Positions 17,547 through 26,286 are shown, counted from the first letter of the stretch. The stretch: 64,000 bases of DNA from Roseovarius sp. (GCF_030373445.1 NZ_JAUCYU010000010.1:1-64000); one strand, 5' to 3'. Translations and numbers: made by a program. The notes: generated from the letters alone by a model not told the origin.

Positions 17547-18515
17547 ATGGACGCTTTCACCCAGATCTTTGGCTTCGCGTTCCAGTATCTCGACAGCGCC
17601 GCCTATCTCATCCTCGCGGCCCTCGGGCTGTCGATCATTTTCGGGATGATGGGCGTCATCAACATGGCGCATGGCGAGCTGATGATGATCGGCGCCTATA
17701 TCACCGCGTTCTGCATGTATGGCGGGATACCCGCGCCGATCGCGATCCTTCTTGCAGGCGTGGGGGCCGGGATCGCGGGCATGATACTCGAGCGGCTCAT
17801 CATCCGGCACTTCTACAAGCAGCTTCTTTCGTCGCTGGTGGTGACCTGGGGCCTGTCGATGATCATCTCGCAGGTTTTCCTCATCATGTTCGGCCCGAAC
17901 ATGCCCAGCCTTCCGACGCCGTTCTCGGACATCAAGATTCTCGTGGGGGGAGAGGTTGGTTTCGCCCTGGTCGGCGCCGAGGGGTTCGCCCGCGTGACGG
18001 GTGAGACCGGACGTATGCCGCCGGGTGTCGAAAGCTTCGGCATCTACCGGCTTGTCATGTTCGCCGTCGCGGTGCTGATGGTCGTGGCCGTCTGGCTTCT
18101 CTTGCGGAAGACCGAGTTCGGGGCGCGGGCCCGTGCCACCATGGACAATCCGACGATGGCCAACGCGCTTGGTATCTCCACCCCGCGCATCTATGCCTAC
18201 ACGTTCGGCCTTGGATCGGCGCTGGCCGGTATCGCGGGCGGGCTCTTCGCGCTCACCTCCGCCATCACCCCGTATTTCGGCGCGGCCTATACCGCGCGGG
18301 CCTTCATCACCGTGGTGGTCGGCGGGGCGGCAGGCGTCATCAACGGGCTCGTCGCCAGCGTCGCGGCCCTGGGCGGGGTCCAGACGATCCTGTCGAACCT
18401 CTTCAGCGTCTATATCGGCTTCGTCGGCATGATCGCCGCGGCCTTCCTCATCCTGCTTGTCATGCCCACGGGCATCTCGGGTTACATGGAGAAGCTCAGG
18501 GGGCGGTCCAGATGA
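17547..18515 (+). CDS. amide/urea ABC transporter permease (LivH/UrtB-like)
   Basis: A 322-residue hydrophobic protein with eight or more transmembrane segments. It carries the LivH-type motif LSIIFGMMGVINMAHGELMMIGAY near the N-terminus and GSALAGIAGGLFALTSAITPYFG in the second half. It would form one half of the inner-membrane channel. The stop overlaps the ATG of the second permease (ATGA). It is closely similar to the permease at 33737-34663, including the identical FGMMGVINMAHGE stretch, so the two transport operons are paralogous. Confidence 0.9.
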   Translation: MDAFTQIFGFAFQYLDSAAYLILAALGLSIIFGMMGVINMAHGELMMIGAYITAFCMYGGIPAPIAILLAGVGAGIAGMILERLIIRHFYKQLLSSLVVTWGLSMIISQVFLIMFGPNMPSLPTPFSDIKILVGGEVGFALVGAEGFARVTGETGRMPPGVESFGIYRLVMFAVAVLMVVAVWLLLRKTEFGARARATMDNPTMANALGISTPRIYAYTFGLGSALAGIAGGLFALTSAITPYFGAAYTARAFITVVVGGAAGVINGLVASVAALGGVQTILSNLFSVYIGFVGMIAAAFLILLVMPTGISGYMEKLRGRSR

Positions 18516-19657
18516 CCGGGCGCGCAGACGAAACGACACCCGTGAATTCGCATGCGAAGATCCCTTTCGGCTTCCTGAGGCTGGTCGAGGGACCGCAGAC
18601 GATGGGGCGCGGCTGGCCGTTCTGGACCGGCTTCGCCATCGTAATCCTTCTCGCCTTCCTCGCGCCCACCTATTTCGGCATCCGCCCCTACCGGGTGAAC
18701 GAGTTCATCGTTTCGGGTTTCCTGGCGGCGAGCCTGTCGATCCTTTGGGGCTATGCCGGCATCCTGAGCCTCGGGCAAGCGGCCTTCTTCGGGGTTGGCG
18801 GGTACGTGTTCGGGATCATCGGGATCAACCTGTTCGACGCGACCGGCAACACGCATCTCGCGCTCGCCGGCGGCATTCTGGCGCCCACGGTCTTCGCGGC
18901 CTTCGTGGGGGCGATCATGTTCTTCGCGCGGCTCAAGGGGGTCTATATCGCCATCCTGATGCTGGTCTTGTCGCTGCTGCTGGAAACCTTCATGCTCCAG
19001 ACCGCCGATCCGGAGGTCTACCGGATCGGCGAGGCGCTGTTGGGGGGCGCGAACGGGTTGCGTCCCGCCTCCGACATCCCCTCCGTCGCCTTCGGCTGGG
19101 GCGAGGCGGTGGCCGAGATCAACGGGCGGCGCGAGGGCTTCTACTATTTCGCGCTGACGCTGCTGATCGTGGTCTACCTGGGCCTGCGCATGCTTCTGAA
19201 CTCGTCCTTCGGCTATCTTCTGGTCGCGGTGCGGGAAGACCCGGACCGGACAGAAACCTTCGGCTACGACGTGCGCCTGATCCAACTGGCCGTGTTCTGC
19301 CTTTCCGCCGCGCTTGCAGGGCTCGCCGGCTCGCTCGACACCGCGCGGATCAACCGGGTGGACCCCGAGCTTGTCTTCAGCGTGTCGGCCAACATCATGG
19401 TCGTGATCTGGGTCGCGGTCGGGGGGCGCAAGGACCTGACCACCGCGATCCTCGGGGCGATCACGCTCGAATGGCTCTACCTGTGGCTGACGACATCGGG
19501 CAGCCCGGAATACGCCACGCTGGTCATGGGCGGCATCCTCGTTGCGGCAATGCTGATCGCGCCGGAAGGGGTGTTCGTCTGGATCGGCAACCGGCTGGGC
19601 AGGCTTTTCGGACGATCCCGGACGCCCGCCGCCAAGGCCGCGGAGGCGCGCCAGTGA
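18512..19657 (+). CDS. amide/urea ABC transporter permease (LivM/UrtC-like)
   Basis: A 381-residue inner-membrane protein. The core contains SLSILWGYAGILSLGQAAFFGVGGY and, later, REDPDRTETFGYDVRLIQLAVFCLSAALAGLAG, the LivM hallmark that contacts the ATPases. It has about 60 extra residues at the N-terminus before the first conserved helix, as UrtC proteins often do. ATGA overlap with the upstream permease and GTGA overlap with the downstream ATPase show a tightly coupled operon. Confidence 0.9.
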   Translation: MTGRADETTPVNSHAKIPFGFLRLVEGPQTMGRGWPFWTGFAIVILLAFLAPTYFGIRPYRVNEFIVSGFLAASLSILWGYAGILSLGQAAFFGVGGYVFGIIGINLFDATGNTHLALAGGILAPTVFAAFVGAIMFFARLKGVYIAILMLVLSLLLETFMLQTADPEVYRIGEALLGGANGLRPASDIPSVAFGWGEAVAEINGRREGFYYFALTLLIVVYLGLRMLLNSSFGYLLVAVREDPDRTETFGYDVRLIQLAVFCLSAALAGLAGSLDTARINRVDPELVFSVSANIMVVIWVAVGGRKDLTTAILGAITLEWLYLWLTTSGSPEYATLVMGGILVAAMLIAPEGVFVWIGNRLGRLFGRSRTPAAKAAEARQ

Positions 19658-20400
19658 CCGCCCCGGCTGCCAAGACCGCCGCCCACGGGCGCCCGATCCT
19701 CGAGATCCGCAACGTGACCAAGGATTTCGGCGGCGTGCGCGCAACTGATGACCTCAGCCTCGCCATCGCGCCGGGGGAGCTGCATTGCATGATCGGCCCG
19801 AACGGCGCGGGCAAGAGCACGTTCTTCAAGCTGCTGATGGGCACGATCCGCCCCACGAAAGGCGAGATCCTTTTCAACGGCGAGGATATCACCCGCCTGC
19901 CGCCGCATCAGCGGGCGCGCCGGGGGCTGGGGATCAAGTTCCAGAACATGCAGGTCTATTCGGAACTCACGGTGTTCCAGAACTTCTTCATCCCGCTCCG
20001 GCGCAACCACAAGCCTTCGGCAATGCCCGGGCTGGTGGCCGACATTCTCGACCGTATTCACCTGTCGGGGCTGGAGGACGAGCTTGTCCGCAACCTGAGC
20101 CACGGGCAGCAGCAATGGCTGTCGATCGGCATGTCCATCGCGCTAGAGCCCAAGGTCCTGCTGCTCGACGAGCCGGCGGCCGGCATGGGCCGGGACGAGA
20201 CGCAGTCGACCGCCGAGATCATCAAGTCGCTCAACGCGGAGGGCATGACGATCATCGTCATCGAGCACGACATGGAATTCATCCGCAACCTCAGTTCACG
20301 CACCTCGGTGCTGCATCTTGGCGCGCTGTTTGCGCAGGGCAGCTACGAGGAGATCGAAACCGACGACGACGTGCGCAAGATCTATCTCGGCAAGGTGTGA
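19654..20400 (+). CDS. amide/urea ABC transporter ATP-binding protein (LivG/UrtD-like)
   Basis: A 248-residue ATPase beginning at a GTG that overlaps the stop of the permease gene. Walker A GPNGAGKST, a signature written LSHGQQQWLSIGM instead of LSGGQ, Walker B VLLLDEPAAGMG and the switch His in IVIEHDMEF are all visible. The LSHGQ(Q/R)QW signature is characteristic of UrtD-type subunits and also occurs in the second operon's ATPase at 35749 (LSHGQRQW). It pairs with the next gene product to energise import. Confidence 0.9.
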   Translation: MTAPAAKTAAHGRPILEIRNVTKDFGGVRATDDLSLAIAPGELHCMIGPNGAGKSTFFKLLMGTIRPTKGEILFNGEDITRLPPHQRARRGLGIKFQNMQVYSELTVFQNFFIPLRRNHKPSAMPGLVADILDRIHLSGLEDELVRNLSHGQQQWLSIGMSIALEPKVLLLDEPAAGMGRDETQSTAEIIKSLNAEGMTIIVIEHDMEFIRNLSSRTSVLHLGALFAQGSYEEIETDDDVRKIYLGKV

Positions 20401-20404
20401 CCAG

Positions 20405-21118
20405 ATGGCAGGCAGAACACTTCTCAACGTGAACAAGCTGCGCTCTGGCTACGGCAATGTCGCGGTCATCAACGGCCTGTCCTTCGACGTGAAGGAGGGC
20501 GAGATCGTCGCCATCGTCGGGCGCAACGGCGTGGGCAAGACGACGCTTCTCAAGACACTGATCGGCGAATTGCCCTGCCAGGGCGGGGATATCGAGTTCC
20601 GGGGCAGGTCCATGAACGCGGTGCCCGCCGCGGAGCGTGCGCAACTGGGCATCGGCTACGTGCCGCAGGGCAGGGGGCTCTTTACCGGCCTGTCGGTCGA
20701 GGACAACCTGCGATTGGGAAAGCTGGTCGGCGGGCGGCCGAAGGAGATGAATTTCGACCGCGTCTACGGCTTCTTTCCCATACTGAAGACGCGCCTGTCG
20801 CAGATTGCCGGCACGATGAGCGGCGGGCAGCAACAGCAGCTTTCCATCGGGCGCATCCTGATCGGGAACCCGTCGATCATGCTGCTGGACGAGCCGTCGG
20901 AGGGCATTCAGCCCAATATCGTACAGGAGATCGGCGAGATTATCCGCCGGATCCGCACCGAGGAAAAGCTTACCGTCATCATCGTGGAACAGAACCTCGA
21001 CCTGATCCAGGCGAGTGCGGATCGCTGCATCGTCATCGACAAGGGCGCGATCGTGGACGAGATCCTGCCGTCCGACCTCGACGATCCGGAGATCGCGCGG
21101 AAGTATCTCGCGATCTGA
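20405..21118 (+). CDS. amide/urea ABC transporter ATP-binding protein (LivF/UrtE-like)
   Basis: A 237-residue ATPase with Walker A GRNGVGKTT, signature MSGGQQQQLSIGR, Walker B IMLLDEPSEGIQPN and switch His replaced by Gln (VIIVEQNLD), as is usual for LivF/UrtE. It starts 4 nt after the previous stop and ends only 9 nt before the convergent luxR-type gene, leaving almost no room for a conventional terminator. Confidence 0.9.
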   Translation: MAGRTLLNVNKLRSGYGNVAVINGLSFDVKEGEIVAIVGRNGVGKTTLLKTLIGELPCQGGDIEFRGRSMNAVPAAERAQLGIGYVPQGRGLFTGLSVEDNLRLGKLVGGRPKEMNFDRVYGFFPILKTRLSQIAGTMSGGQQQQLSIGRILIGNPSIMLLDEPSEGIQPNIVQEIGEIIRRIRTEEKLTVIIVEQNLDLIQASADRCIVIDKGAIVDEILPSDLDDPEIARKYLAI

Positions 21119-21127
21119 CGGCGGTTC

Positions 21128-21877
21128 TCAGTAGGCCGTCAGAACACCCAGCTGCACCGCCTTGGCGACGGCATGGGTCCGCGTGCTCGCGTCGAGTTTC
21201 AGCATCGCGTTCTTGATGTGCAGGCGCACCGTCTCGACCGACCTGTCGAGGATCATCGCGATCTCGGGCGAGGTCTTTCCGAGCGCGGCCCAGCGCAGGC
21301 ATTCGCCCTCGCGCGGGGAGAGGATATTGGGGAGGGCCACCTCCACCTCGTCCACGAACCCGCGCTGTGAGATCGTCTTGTGGAACATGTGGGTGAGGTG
21401 GAACATCGTGTCGTAGGTGTTCTCGTACAGGGAATCCCAGTCGACATTCGATCTGTCGAGGATCGCGCTCACCACGGCGAACTTGCCGTCCGGCAGGTGG
21501 ATCGGGATCGTCATGCCCCGGTCCAGCCCGAAATCGGCGAGGTACTGCCACGCTTCGCTTTCCTTGTGGCGGAGCTTGTCATTCGACTGAACATCGCTCC
21601 AGTCAAACGGCAGGGTGCCGTTGAAGCAGGCGTGGTAATAGGGATCGTGGGCCTCGAACTGTCGCCAGGTATGTTCCCAGCCTTTCGGGAAGTTGCGGGT
21701 GTTGAGGCGCAGGGGAACCCATTCATGTTCGCTGAGGCGGGGATTCACCACCTGGCGGGCGTAGAGCACCTGGGTGAAGCCAAGGTCCTGCACGACCTCG
21801 TAGAGCGTGTCGAGGGATTGCTGGAAGCCGGTCGCATCCTTCAACCCGTCACGGAGTTTGATCGTCCACTTGTCCAT
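21128..21877 (-). CDS. LuxR family regulator with autoinducer-binding domain (LuxR solo)
   Basis: A 249-residue protein. Residues about 15-165 form the acyl-homoserine-lactone-binding fold (PF03472 type). Trp67 and the AHDPYY segment (Asp78-Pro79) and Trp93 correspond to conserved ligand-pocket positions of LuxR/TraR. Residues about 185-245 form the LuxR helix-turn-helix (LSPREGECLRWAALGKTSPEIAMILDRSVETVRLHIKNAMLKL). No luxI synthase lies in the window, so this is a LuxR solo. It sits between the transporter operon and the urease operon, divergent from ureA, and a perfect lux-box-like palindrome lies in the gap. Whether it senses acyl-HSLs or another small molecule is open. Confidence 0.85.
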   Translation of the reverse strand: MDKWTIKLRDGLKDATGFQQSLDTLYEVVQDLGFTQVLYARQVVNPRLSEHEWVPLRLNTRNFPKGWEHTWRQFEAHDPYYHACFNGTLPFDWSDVQSNDKLRHKESEAWQYLADFGLDRGMTIPIHLPDGKFAVVSAILDRSNVDWDSLYENTYDTMFHLTHMFHKTISQRGFVDEVEVALPNILSPREGECLRWAALGKTSPEIAMILDRSVETVRLHIKNAMLKLDASTRTHAVAKAVQLGVLTAY

Positions 21878-22448
21878 GTTCGCCCCCTCATTTCCCTGAG
21901 TAGTTCCGAAAGCGCCTGTCGGACGAGCGTCGCCGACACGTTGGGCGTTGATCGCTCTGGCACTTCGATTGCGTCACCTTTCGGACGACTTGGCAAGACG
22001 CCCGGCCACCATCCCGCAGAAGAACCGGTGCGGTGCCGAATATTTGCGCGGAAAATTCACTCAGCGCACATATCCATGGCGATAGCGTCTGGCATTGCGT
22101 TTTTGCGCACAGAAAAAATGCGCGCGCCCGGCCCAGCGGCCCGCGCGAGCGCCCGTGTCGGTCATGTCTTTTCAAGGGCGTGCGGTGCCGGTGACCCGTC
22201 CGCAAGCTGCGACCTGCGTGGTCATCTCCGGCCCCCACTCCGGTTGTCCAGGTTAAGCCGATGTTAGTGGGCGGGTCCGGGCGCTCTCAACTACCCGATC
22301 GGGTAGCCCCCTTTTGGGAATAGTGCTTCGCGCCGCGATTTGATCGACTGACCCCATCCCACCCCGAGCTGGCGGCGACGACGTCCGAGGACGCAGGACC
22401 GGCGGTTGCGACGGGCGAGCATCACAGAAACGACGGAGCGTTGCGTCC
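21878..22448. other. 571-bp divergent control region, luxR-type gene and urease operon
   Basis: No convincing gene. It carries the CTACCCGATCGGGTAG palindrome at 22291-22306 and, nearer the luxR side (about 22030-22130), an AT-richer patch likely to contain the luxR promoter. A 140-nt leader separates the palindrome from the ureA start. No convincing sigma-54 site was found. Confidence 0.5.
22291..22306. promoter_or_regulatory. perfect 16-bp palindrome with lux-box signature
   Basis: CTACCCGATCGGGTAG is self-complementary over all 16 positions and fits the CT-N12-AG signature of LuxR-family binding sites. The divergent luxR-type gene is the obvious candidate to bind it. AATAGT at 22319-22324 is a possible -10 element for the urease operon, but no clear -35 is visible, as expected for an activator-dependent promoter. 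Confidence 0.65.
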
Positions 22449-22760
22449 ATGCATATGACTTTGCGAGAAGAAGAGCGCCTTCAAATCTGGACGGCAGCCG
22501 AGATGTCCCGGCGGCGGCTCGAACGGGGGATGCGGCTCAACTACCCCGAGGCCGCGGCGGTGATCTGCGACGAGATCCTGGAGCGTGCCCGCGAAGGCTC
22601 GATCCCCATGCTGACCGACATGATGGAATACGGGGCGACCATTCTGAAGAAGGAACACGTCATGGAGGGGGTGCCCAACATGATGAAGATCCTTCAGGTC
22701 GAGGCGCAGTTCCCGGACGGGACGAAGCTCGTGACCGTCATGAACCCGATCCGCGACTGA
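22449..22760 (+). CDS. ureA: urease gamma subunit
   Basis: A 103-residue protein with the urease-gamma core: MRLNYPEAAAVICDEILERAREG, then EHVMEGVPNMMKILQVEAQFPDGTKLVTVMNPI. It forms part of the (UreABC)3 enzyme in the cytoplasm. Length is normal. The start may be this ATG or the one 6 nt on (MTLREEE). It is noticeably divergent from enterobacterial UreA in its middle (SIPMLTDMMEYGATILKK). First gene of ureABCEFGD-hupE. Confidence 0.93.
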   Translation: MHMTLREEERLQIWTAAEMSRRRLERGMRLNYPEAAAVICDEILERAREGSIPMLTDMMEYGATILKKEHVMEGVPNMMKILQVEAQFPDGTKLVTVMNPIRD

Positions 22761-22782
22761 ACACCTTTTTCGAGGGAACACC

Positions 22783-23280
22783 ATGGCCAAACCATTCTGG
22801 ACACCGCCCGAACTTCCGAAATCCATCATCCCCGACGAGGCGTTCGACGTCGGAGACCGCGCCAATTGCGCGATCATCGAGTTTGCCGACACCGATATCG
22901 AGATCAACCAGGGGCGCCCGACGAAAGAGATCGTGATGATCAACACCGGCGACCGCCCGGTGCAGATCGGTGCGCACTATCACCTTGCGGAGTGCAACAA
23001 GGCGATGGCCTTCGACCGGGAGGCCGCCTTTGGCTTCCGGCTCGACGTGGCGTCGGGAACCGCGATCCGCTTCGAACCCGGGCAGAGCCGCAAGGTGCAG
23101 ATCACGACCTATGCGGGGCGCGAGGTCGCCTATGGCATGAACAACATGACCAACGGCTCGCTCCGCTCCGAGATCATCAAGGCGCAGACGATGCGCAAGC
23201 TTCGGGCCGAGGGCTATTGCTTCGAGGGCGACGCCTATCCGGTCAAGCCGTCGCCCGACAGCAAGTACGCCAACAAGTGA
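22783..23280 (+). CDS. ureB: urease beta subunit with C-terminal extension
   Basis: The beta core is clear: NTGDRPVQIGAHYHLAECNKAMAFDR, then GFRLDVASGTAIRFEPGQSRKVQITTYAG. At 165 residues it is much longer than the roughly 100-residue canonical UreB. There are about 45 residues before the core (MAKPFWTPPELPKSIIPDEA) and about 40 residues after GREVAYG, containing SEIIKAQTMRKLRAEGYCFEG. The extra C-terminal helix-forming segment could change trimer contacts. It lies 22 bp after ureA. Confidence 0.92.
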   Translation: MAKPFWTPPELPKSIIPDEAFDVGDRANCAIIEFADTDIEINQGRPTKEIVMINTGDRPVQIGAHYHLAECNKAMAFDREAAFGFRLDVASGTAIRFEPGQSRKVQITTYAGREVAYGMNNMTNGSLRSEIIKAQTMRKLRAEGYCFEGDAYPVKPSPDSKYANK

Positions 23281-23341
23281 AACCCATCTGCCGGGCAGGC
23301 GCGCCCAGGCAAGGGCGCCGTCCGGACCAGGAGAAACCGAC

Positions 23342-25051
23342 ATGAGCATCAAGATCACCCGGCCTGACTATGCCGCCCAGTACGGCCCGACCAAGGGCGA
23401 CAGGATCTATCTTGCAGATACCGGGCTCGTTGCCGAGATCGAGGACGACCTGACGACCTATGGCGACGAGATGGTCTTCGGGGGCGGCAAGACCATTCGC
23501 GACGGCATGGGCCAGGGCTCCAAGTGGAAGGCCTCCGACGGTGCGCTCGACATGGTGATCACCAACGCTGTGATCCTCGACCCTGTCCTGGGCTGCATCA
23601 AGGCCGATATCGGCGTGCGCGACGGGCTGATCGTGGGCATCGGCAAGGCCGGCAACCCGGATACGATGAACATCACGCCGGGCCTGATCGTATCGCCCAA
23701 CACCGACATCCTCTCGGTCGAAGGGTCGATCGTCACGCCGGGCTTCATCGATATCCATCCGCATTTCGACTCGGTTCAGCAGCTTTACGAATACCAGAAC
23801 GCGGGGTTCACCACCGTGATCGGCGGCGGGTCGGGACCCAAGACCGTGGGCATCGAATGTCCCGGCGCGTTCAACCTTCAGCGCATGCTGGAGGCAATGG
23901 CGGATTTCCCGCTGAACTACGGCAATTTCGGGAAGGGCAACGCCTCGACCCCCGGCGCGCTTGTCGAGCAGATCCTCGCCGGGGCCACGGGCCTCAAGAT
24001 CCACGAGGACTGGTCGTCGTCGCCTGCCGCCATCGAGATGACGATGGAACTGGCCGACGAGTACGATTTCCAGGTCCAGATCCACGCCGATACGCTGAAC
24101 GAGACGGGGTATTACGAGGACACGATCGCGGCGATCAACGGCCGGGTCATGCATATCTATCACTGTGAAGGGGCCGGCGGGGGCAACGCGCCCGACATGA
24201 TGCAGATCGTGGGCGAACCGCACCTCATGCCGTCTTCCACGAACCCAACCAACCCGTTCTCGATCAACACGTATGACGAAGAGATCGACATGCTCATCAC
24301 GTGTCACAATCTCAACAAGAGCGTGCCGACCGACATCGCCTTCATCCAGGGGCGTGCGCGGGCGGAGACGATGCGCGCCGAGGACGTGCTGCACGACATG
24401 GGCGCGATCTCGATGATCGGGTCGGATTCGCAGGGCGTGGGCCGGGCGGCGGAATCCGCGCAACGCGCCTTCCAGCTCGCCGCGGTCAATAAGGTTCGCT
24501 ATGGCAGCCTGTCCGAGGACGGACCGTCGAACGACAACTTCCGCATCCAGCGTTACCTTGCCAAGGTCACGATCAACCCCGCCATCACCTTCGGCGTGAG
24601 CCAGTATGTCGGCTCGATCGCACCGGGGAAACTGGCGGACCTCGTGATCTGGCGCCCGGATCATTTCATCGCCAAGCCGGAAACGACCCTCAAGGGCGGT
24701 TTCATCTCCCATGCCGTCATGGGCGATCCGGCGGGCTCGCTGATGACCGGGCAGCCGCTGAAGTACCGGCCGCAATACGGCTCCTACGGGGCGAACCCGT
24801 CGCGCCTGTCCTATTCCTTCGTCACCAAGGCGGCGATCCAGAACGGGCTGGAAAGCCAGTTGCGCACGCACCAGACGCTCATGCCGGTGCACGGGACGCG
24901 CACGATCTCGAAGCGGGACATGGTCCACAACTCTTACATGCCCAATATCGAGATCGATCCGGAAAGCTACAACGTCTACGTGGACGGCGAGCGCATCACC
25001 GTCAAACCTGCCAAGACGCTGCCGCTGTCGCAGCTCTACTACTTCCGGTGA
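23342..25051 (+). CDS. ureC: urease alpha subunit, divergent active-site pocket
   Basis: A 569-residue amidohydrolase-fold catalytic subunit, of normal length. Nickel ligands are present: His139 and His141 (HPH in place of HIH), Lys219 to be carbamylated (GLKIHEDW), His248, His274 and Asp362. Catalytic His221, flap Cys321-His322 and Arg338 are also kept. Compared with Klebsiella urease recalled from memory, the loop between GGGSGP and the following CPG is three residues shorter and lacks the equivalent of Ala167. Ala363-Met364 is Gly365-Val366, the flap is CHNLNKSVP in place of CHHLDPDIA, and GGGHAPD is GGGNAPD. Hydrolysis of urea to ammonia and carbamate is the family activity, but these changes line the substrate pocket and could alter specificity. 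Confidence 0.92.
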   Translation: MSIKITRPDYAAQYGPTKGDRIYLADTGLVAEIEDDLTTYGDEMVFGGGKTIRDGMGQGSKWKASDGALDMVITNAVILDPVLGCIKADIGVRDGLIVGIGKAGNPDTMNITPGLIVSPNTDILSVEGSIVTPGFIDIHPHFDSVQQLYEYQNAGFTTVIGGGSGPKTVGIECPGAFNLQRMLEAMADFPLNYGNFGKGNASTPGALVEQILAGATGLKIHEDWSSSPAAIEMTMELADEYDFQVQIHADTLNETGYYEDTIAAINGRVMHIYHCEGAGGGNAPDMMQIVGEPHLMPSSTNPTNPFSINTYDEEIDMLITCHNLNKSVPTDIAFIQGRARAETMRAEDVLHDMGAISMIGSDSQGVGRAAESAQRAFQLAAVNKVRYGSLSEDGPSNDNFRIQRYLAKVTINPAITFGVSQYVGSIAPGKLADLVIWRPDHFIAKPETTLKGGFISHAVMGDPAGSLMTGQPLKYRPQYGSYGANPSRLSYSFVTKAAIQNGLESQLRTHQTLMPVHGTRTISKRDMVHNSYMPNIEIDPESYNVYVDGERITVKPAKTLPLSQLYYFR

Positions 25052-25057
25052 GGCGCC

Positions 25058-25555
25058 ATGTCCGTCATCACGCAGATCCTCTTTCCCGCCGACGCCCGCC
25101 CCGCGGGCGGTACGGAGGACCCGGTCTTTCTGACCTCCGAGCAGCGCTCGAGTCCGCATGGCGTGCTCAGGACCGCCGGCGGGCGGACCCTGCGCATCTC
25201 GCTGCCGCGGGGGAGCGAGTTGGCCGACGGTGACGTGCTGGCACGGGACGGCGAGACGATTGTCGTTGTGCGGGCGGCCGCCGAAGCGCTGTTCCGGGTC
25301 GCGCCGGACGACGCGCTGATGTGGGGGGTCGCGGGGTTCCACCTCGGCAATCACCACCGACCCGTCCGTTTCACCGATACGGCCATGCTGACGCCCGCCG
25401 ATGCGAAGGTGGCCGACGTCCTGCGCGACGCGGGCCTGCCCTTCGCGGCGATCGAGGCGCCCTTCGTGGGCCGGCGCTTCGGCTCCTATGCCGGGCATGA
25501 CCATGACCACGGCGATCACGACCACGATCATCACGGCCACAGCCATGAACATTAG
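25058..25555 (+). CDS. ureE: urease accessory protein UreE (nickel metallochaperone)
   Basis: A 165-residue nickel chaperone. The N-terminal peptide-binding domain is followed by a ferredoxin-like domain with the conserved GNHHRPVRF (the His that binds interdomain Ni). The tail after SYAG is strongly His/Asp-rich, with alternating H-D repeats ending HSHEH, a nickel-storage tail. It starts 6 nt after ureC. Its last codons overlap the ureF start. Confidence 0.92.
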   Translation: MSVITQILFPADARPAGGTEDPVFLTSEQRSSPHGVLRTAGGRTLRISLPRGSELADGDVLARDGETIVVVRAAAEALFRVAPDDALMWGVAGFHLGNHHRPVRFTDTAMLTPADAKVADVLRDAGLPFAAIEAPFVGRRFGSYAGHDHDHGDHDHDHHGHSHEH

Positions 25556-26267
25556 CCGGTCGTCGAACTTCGCCGCACAGGACCAGGAAAAACAGCTCTT
25601 CCTGCTGCAGGTCGCGAATTCATCCTTTCCAACGGGGGGCTTCCAGCACTCCTACGGGTTCGAGACATGGTTCCAGAGCGGCGCGGTGCATGACGCCGGG
25701 ACGTTCCGAACCGCCTGCCGCGACTGGCTTCGCTACAGCCTCGCCCGGTCCGAGGGTATCGCGGTGGCGCGCGCCTGCGACATGGCGCGGTTCGAGGATT
25801 TCGACAGCCTTCCCGCGCTTGACCGCAAGCTGGGCGCGCTGAAGCTCAGCCGCGAGGCGCGGGAGGCGTCGTCGATGACCGGCCAGGCCCTGCTTTCTTC
25901 CTATGGCGACATTTTCGGCCGCCCCGGGCTCGAAGGTTTCGCGCGACAGGCCGAGGACGGCACGGTCGCCGCCCACCATGCCGTTGTCTTCGGGGCGATC
26001 TGCGGAGCGCATGACATCGGCGCCCCCGAGGCGGTGCTTGCGTTTCTGCAAGCTGCGGTCACGAGCCTTGCCGGCGTCGCCTGTCGCCTGATCCCGCTGG
26101 GCCAGGTCGAGACGCAACGGACGATCACCGACGCATGGCCCTTCATCCAGGCTTTCAGCCGCGAGGTCATGGAGCTTGGCATCGACGACATGAACACCGC
26201 GATGCTTTCCCTCGACGTGGCCGCGATGCAGCACGAAACGCTGCGCGGGCGGCTTTGCATATGCTGA
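25545..26267 (+). CDS. ureF: urease accessory protein UreF
   Basis: A 240-residue all-helical protein. [26 protein letters not shown] is the conserved N-terminal UreF segment (S-x-PxGx-x-HSxGLE-like), and [22 protein letters not shown] is the C-terminal one. It acts with UreG and UreD to load nickel and CO2 onto apo-urease. The ATG at 25545 lies inside the last codons of ureE (11-nt overlap). Longer upstream in-frame extension is a by-product of the ureE His codons. Confidence 0.9.
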   Translation: MNISRSSNFAAQDQEKQLFLLQVANSSFPTGGFQHSYGFETWFQSGAVHDAGTFRTACRDWLRYSLARSEGIAVARACDMARFEDFDSLPALDRKLGALKLSREAREASSMTGQALLSSYGDIFGRPGLEGFARQAEDGTVAAHHAVVFGAICGAHDIGAPEAVLAFLQAAVTSLAGVACRLIPLGQVETQRTITDAWPFIQAFSREVMELGIDDMNTAMLSLDVAAMQHETLRGRLCIC

Positions 26268-26286
26268 CGCAAGCAAGGAGACACCG

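Noticed and set aside
22089..22108. possible sigma-54 promoter (TGGCATTGCGTTTTTGC) upstream of the urease operon
   Set aside because: The GG and GC dinucleotides are 12 bp apart; sigma-54 promoters need 10 bp, so the geometry is wrong.
23243..25552. long minus-strand open frame opposite ureC and ureE
   Set aside because: The composition mirrors the urease genes and contains no known motif.
25501..25555. simple-sequence repeat of CAC/GAC codons
   Set aside because: It is the His/Asp-rich nickel-binding tail of UreE, not a CRISPR or structural DNA repeat.
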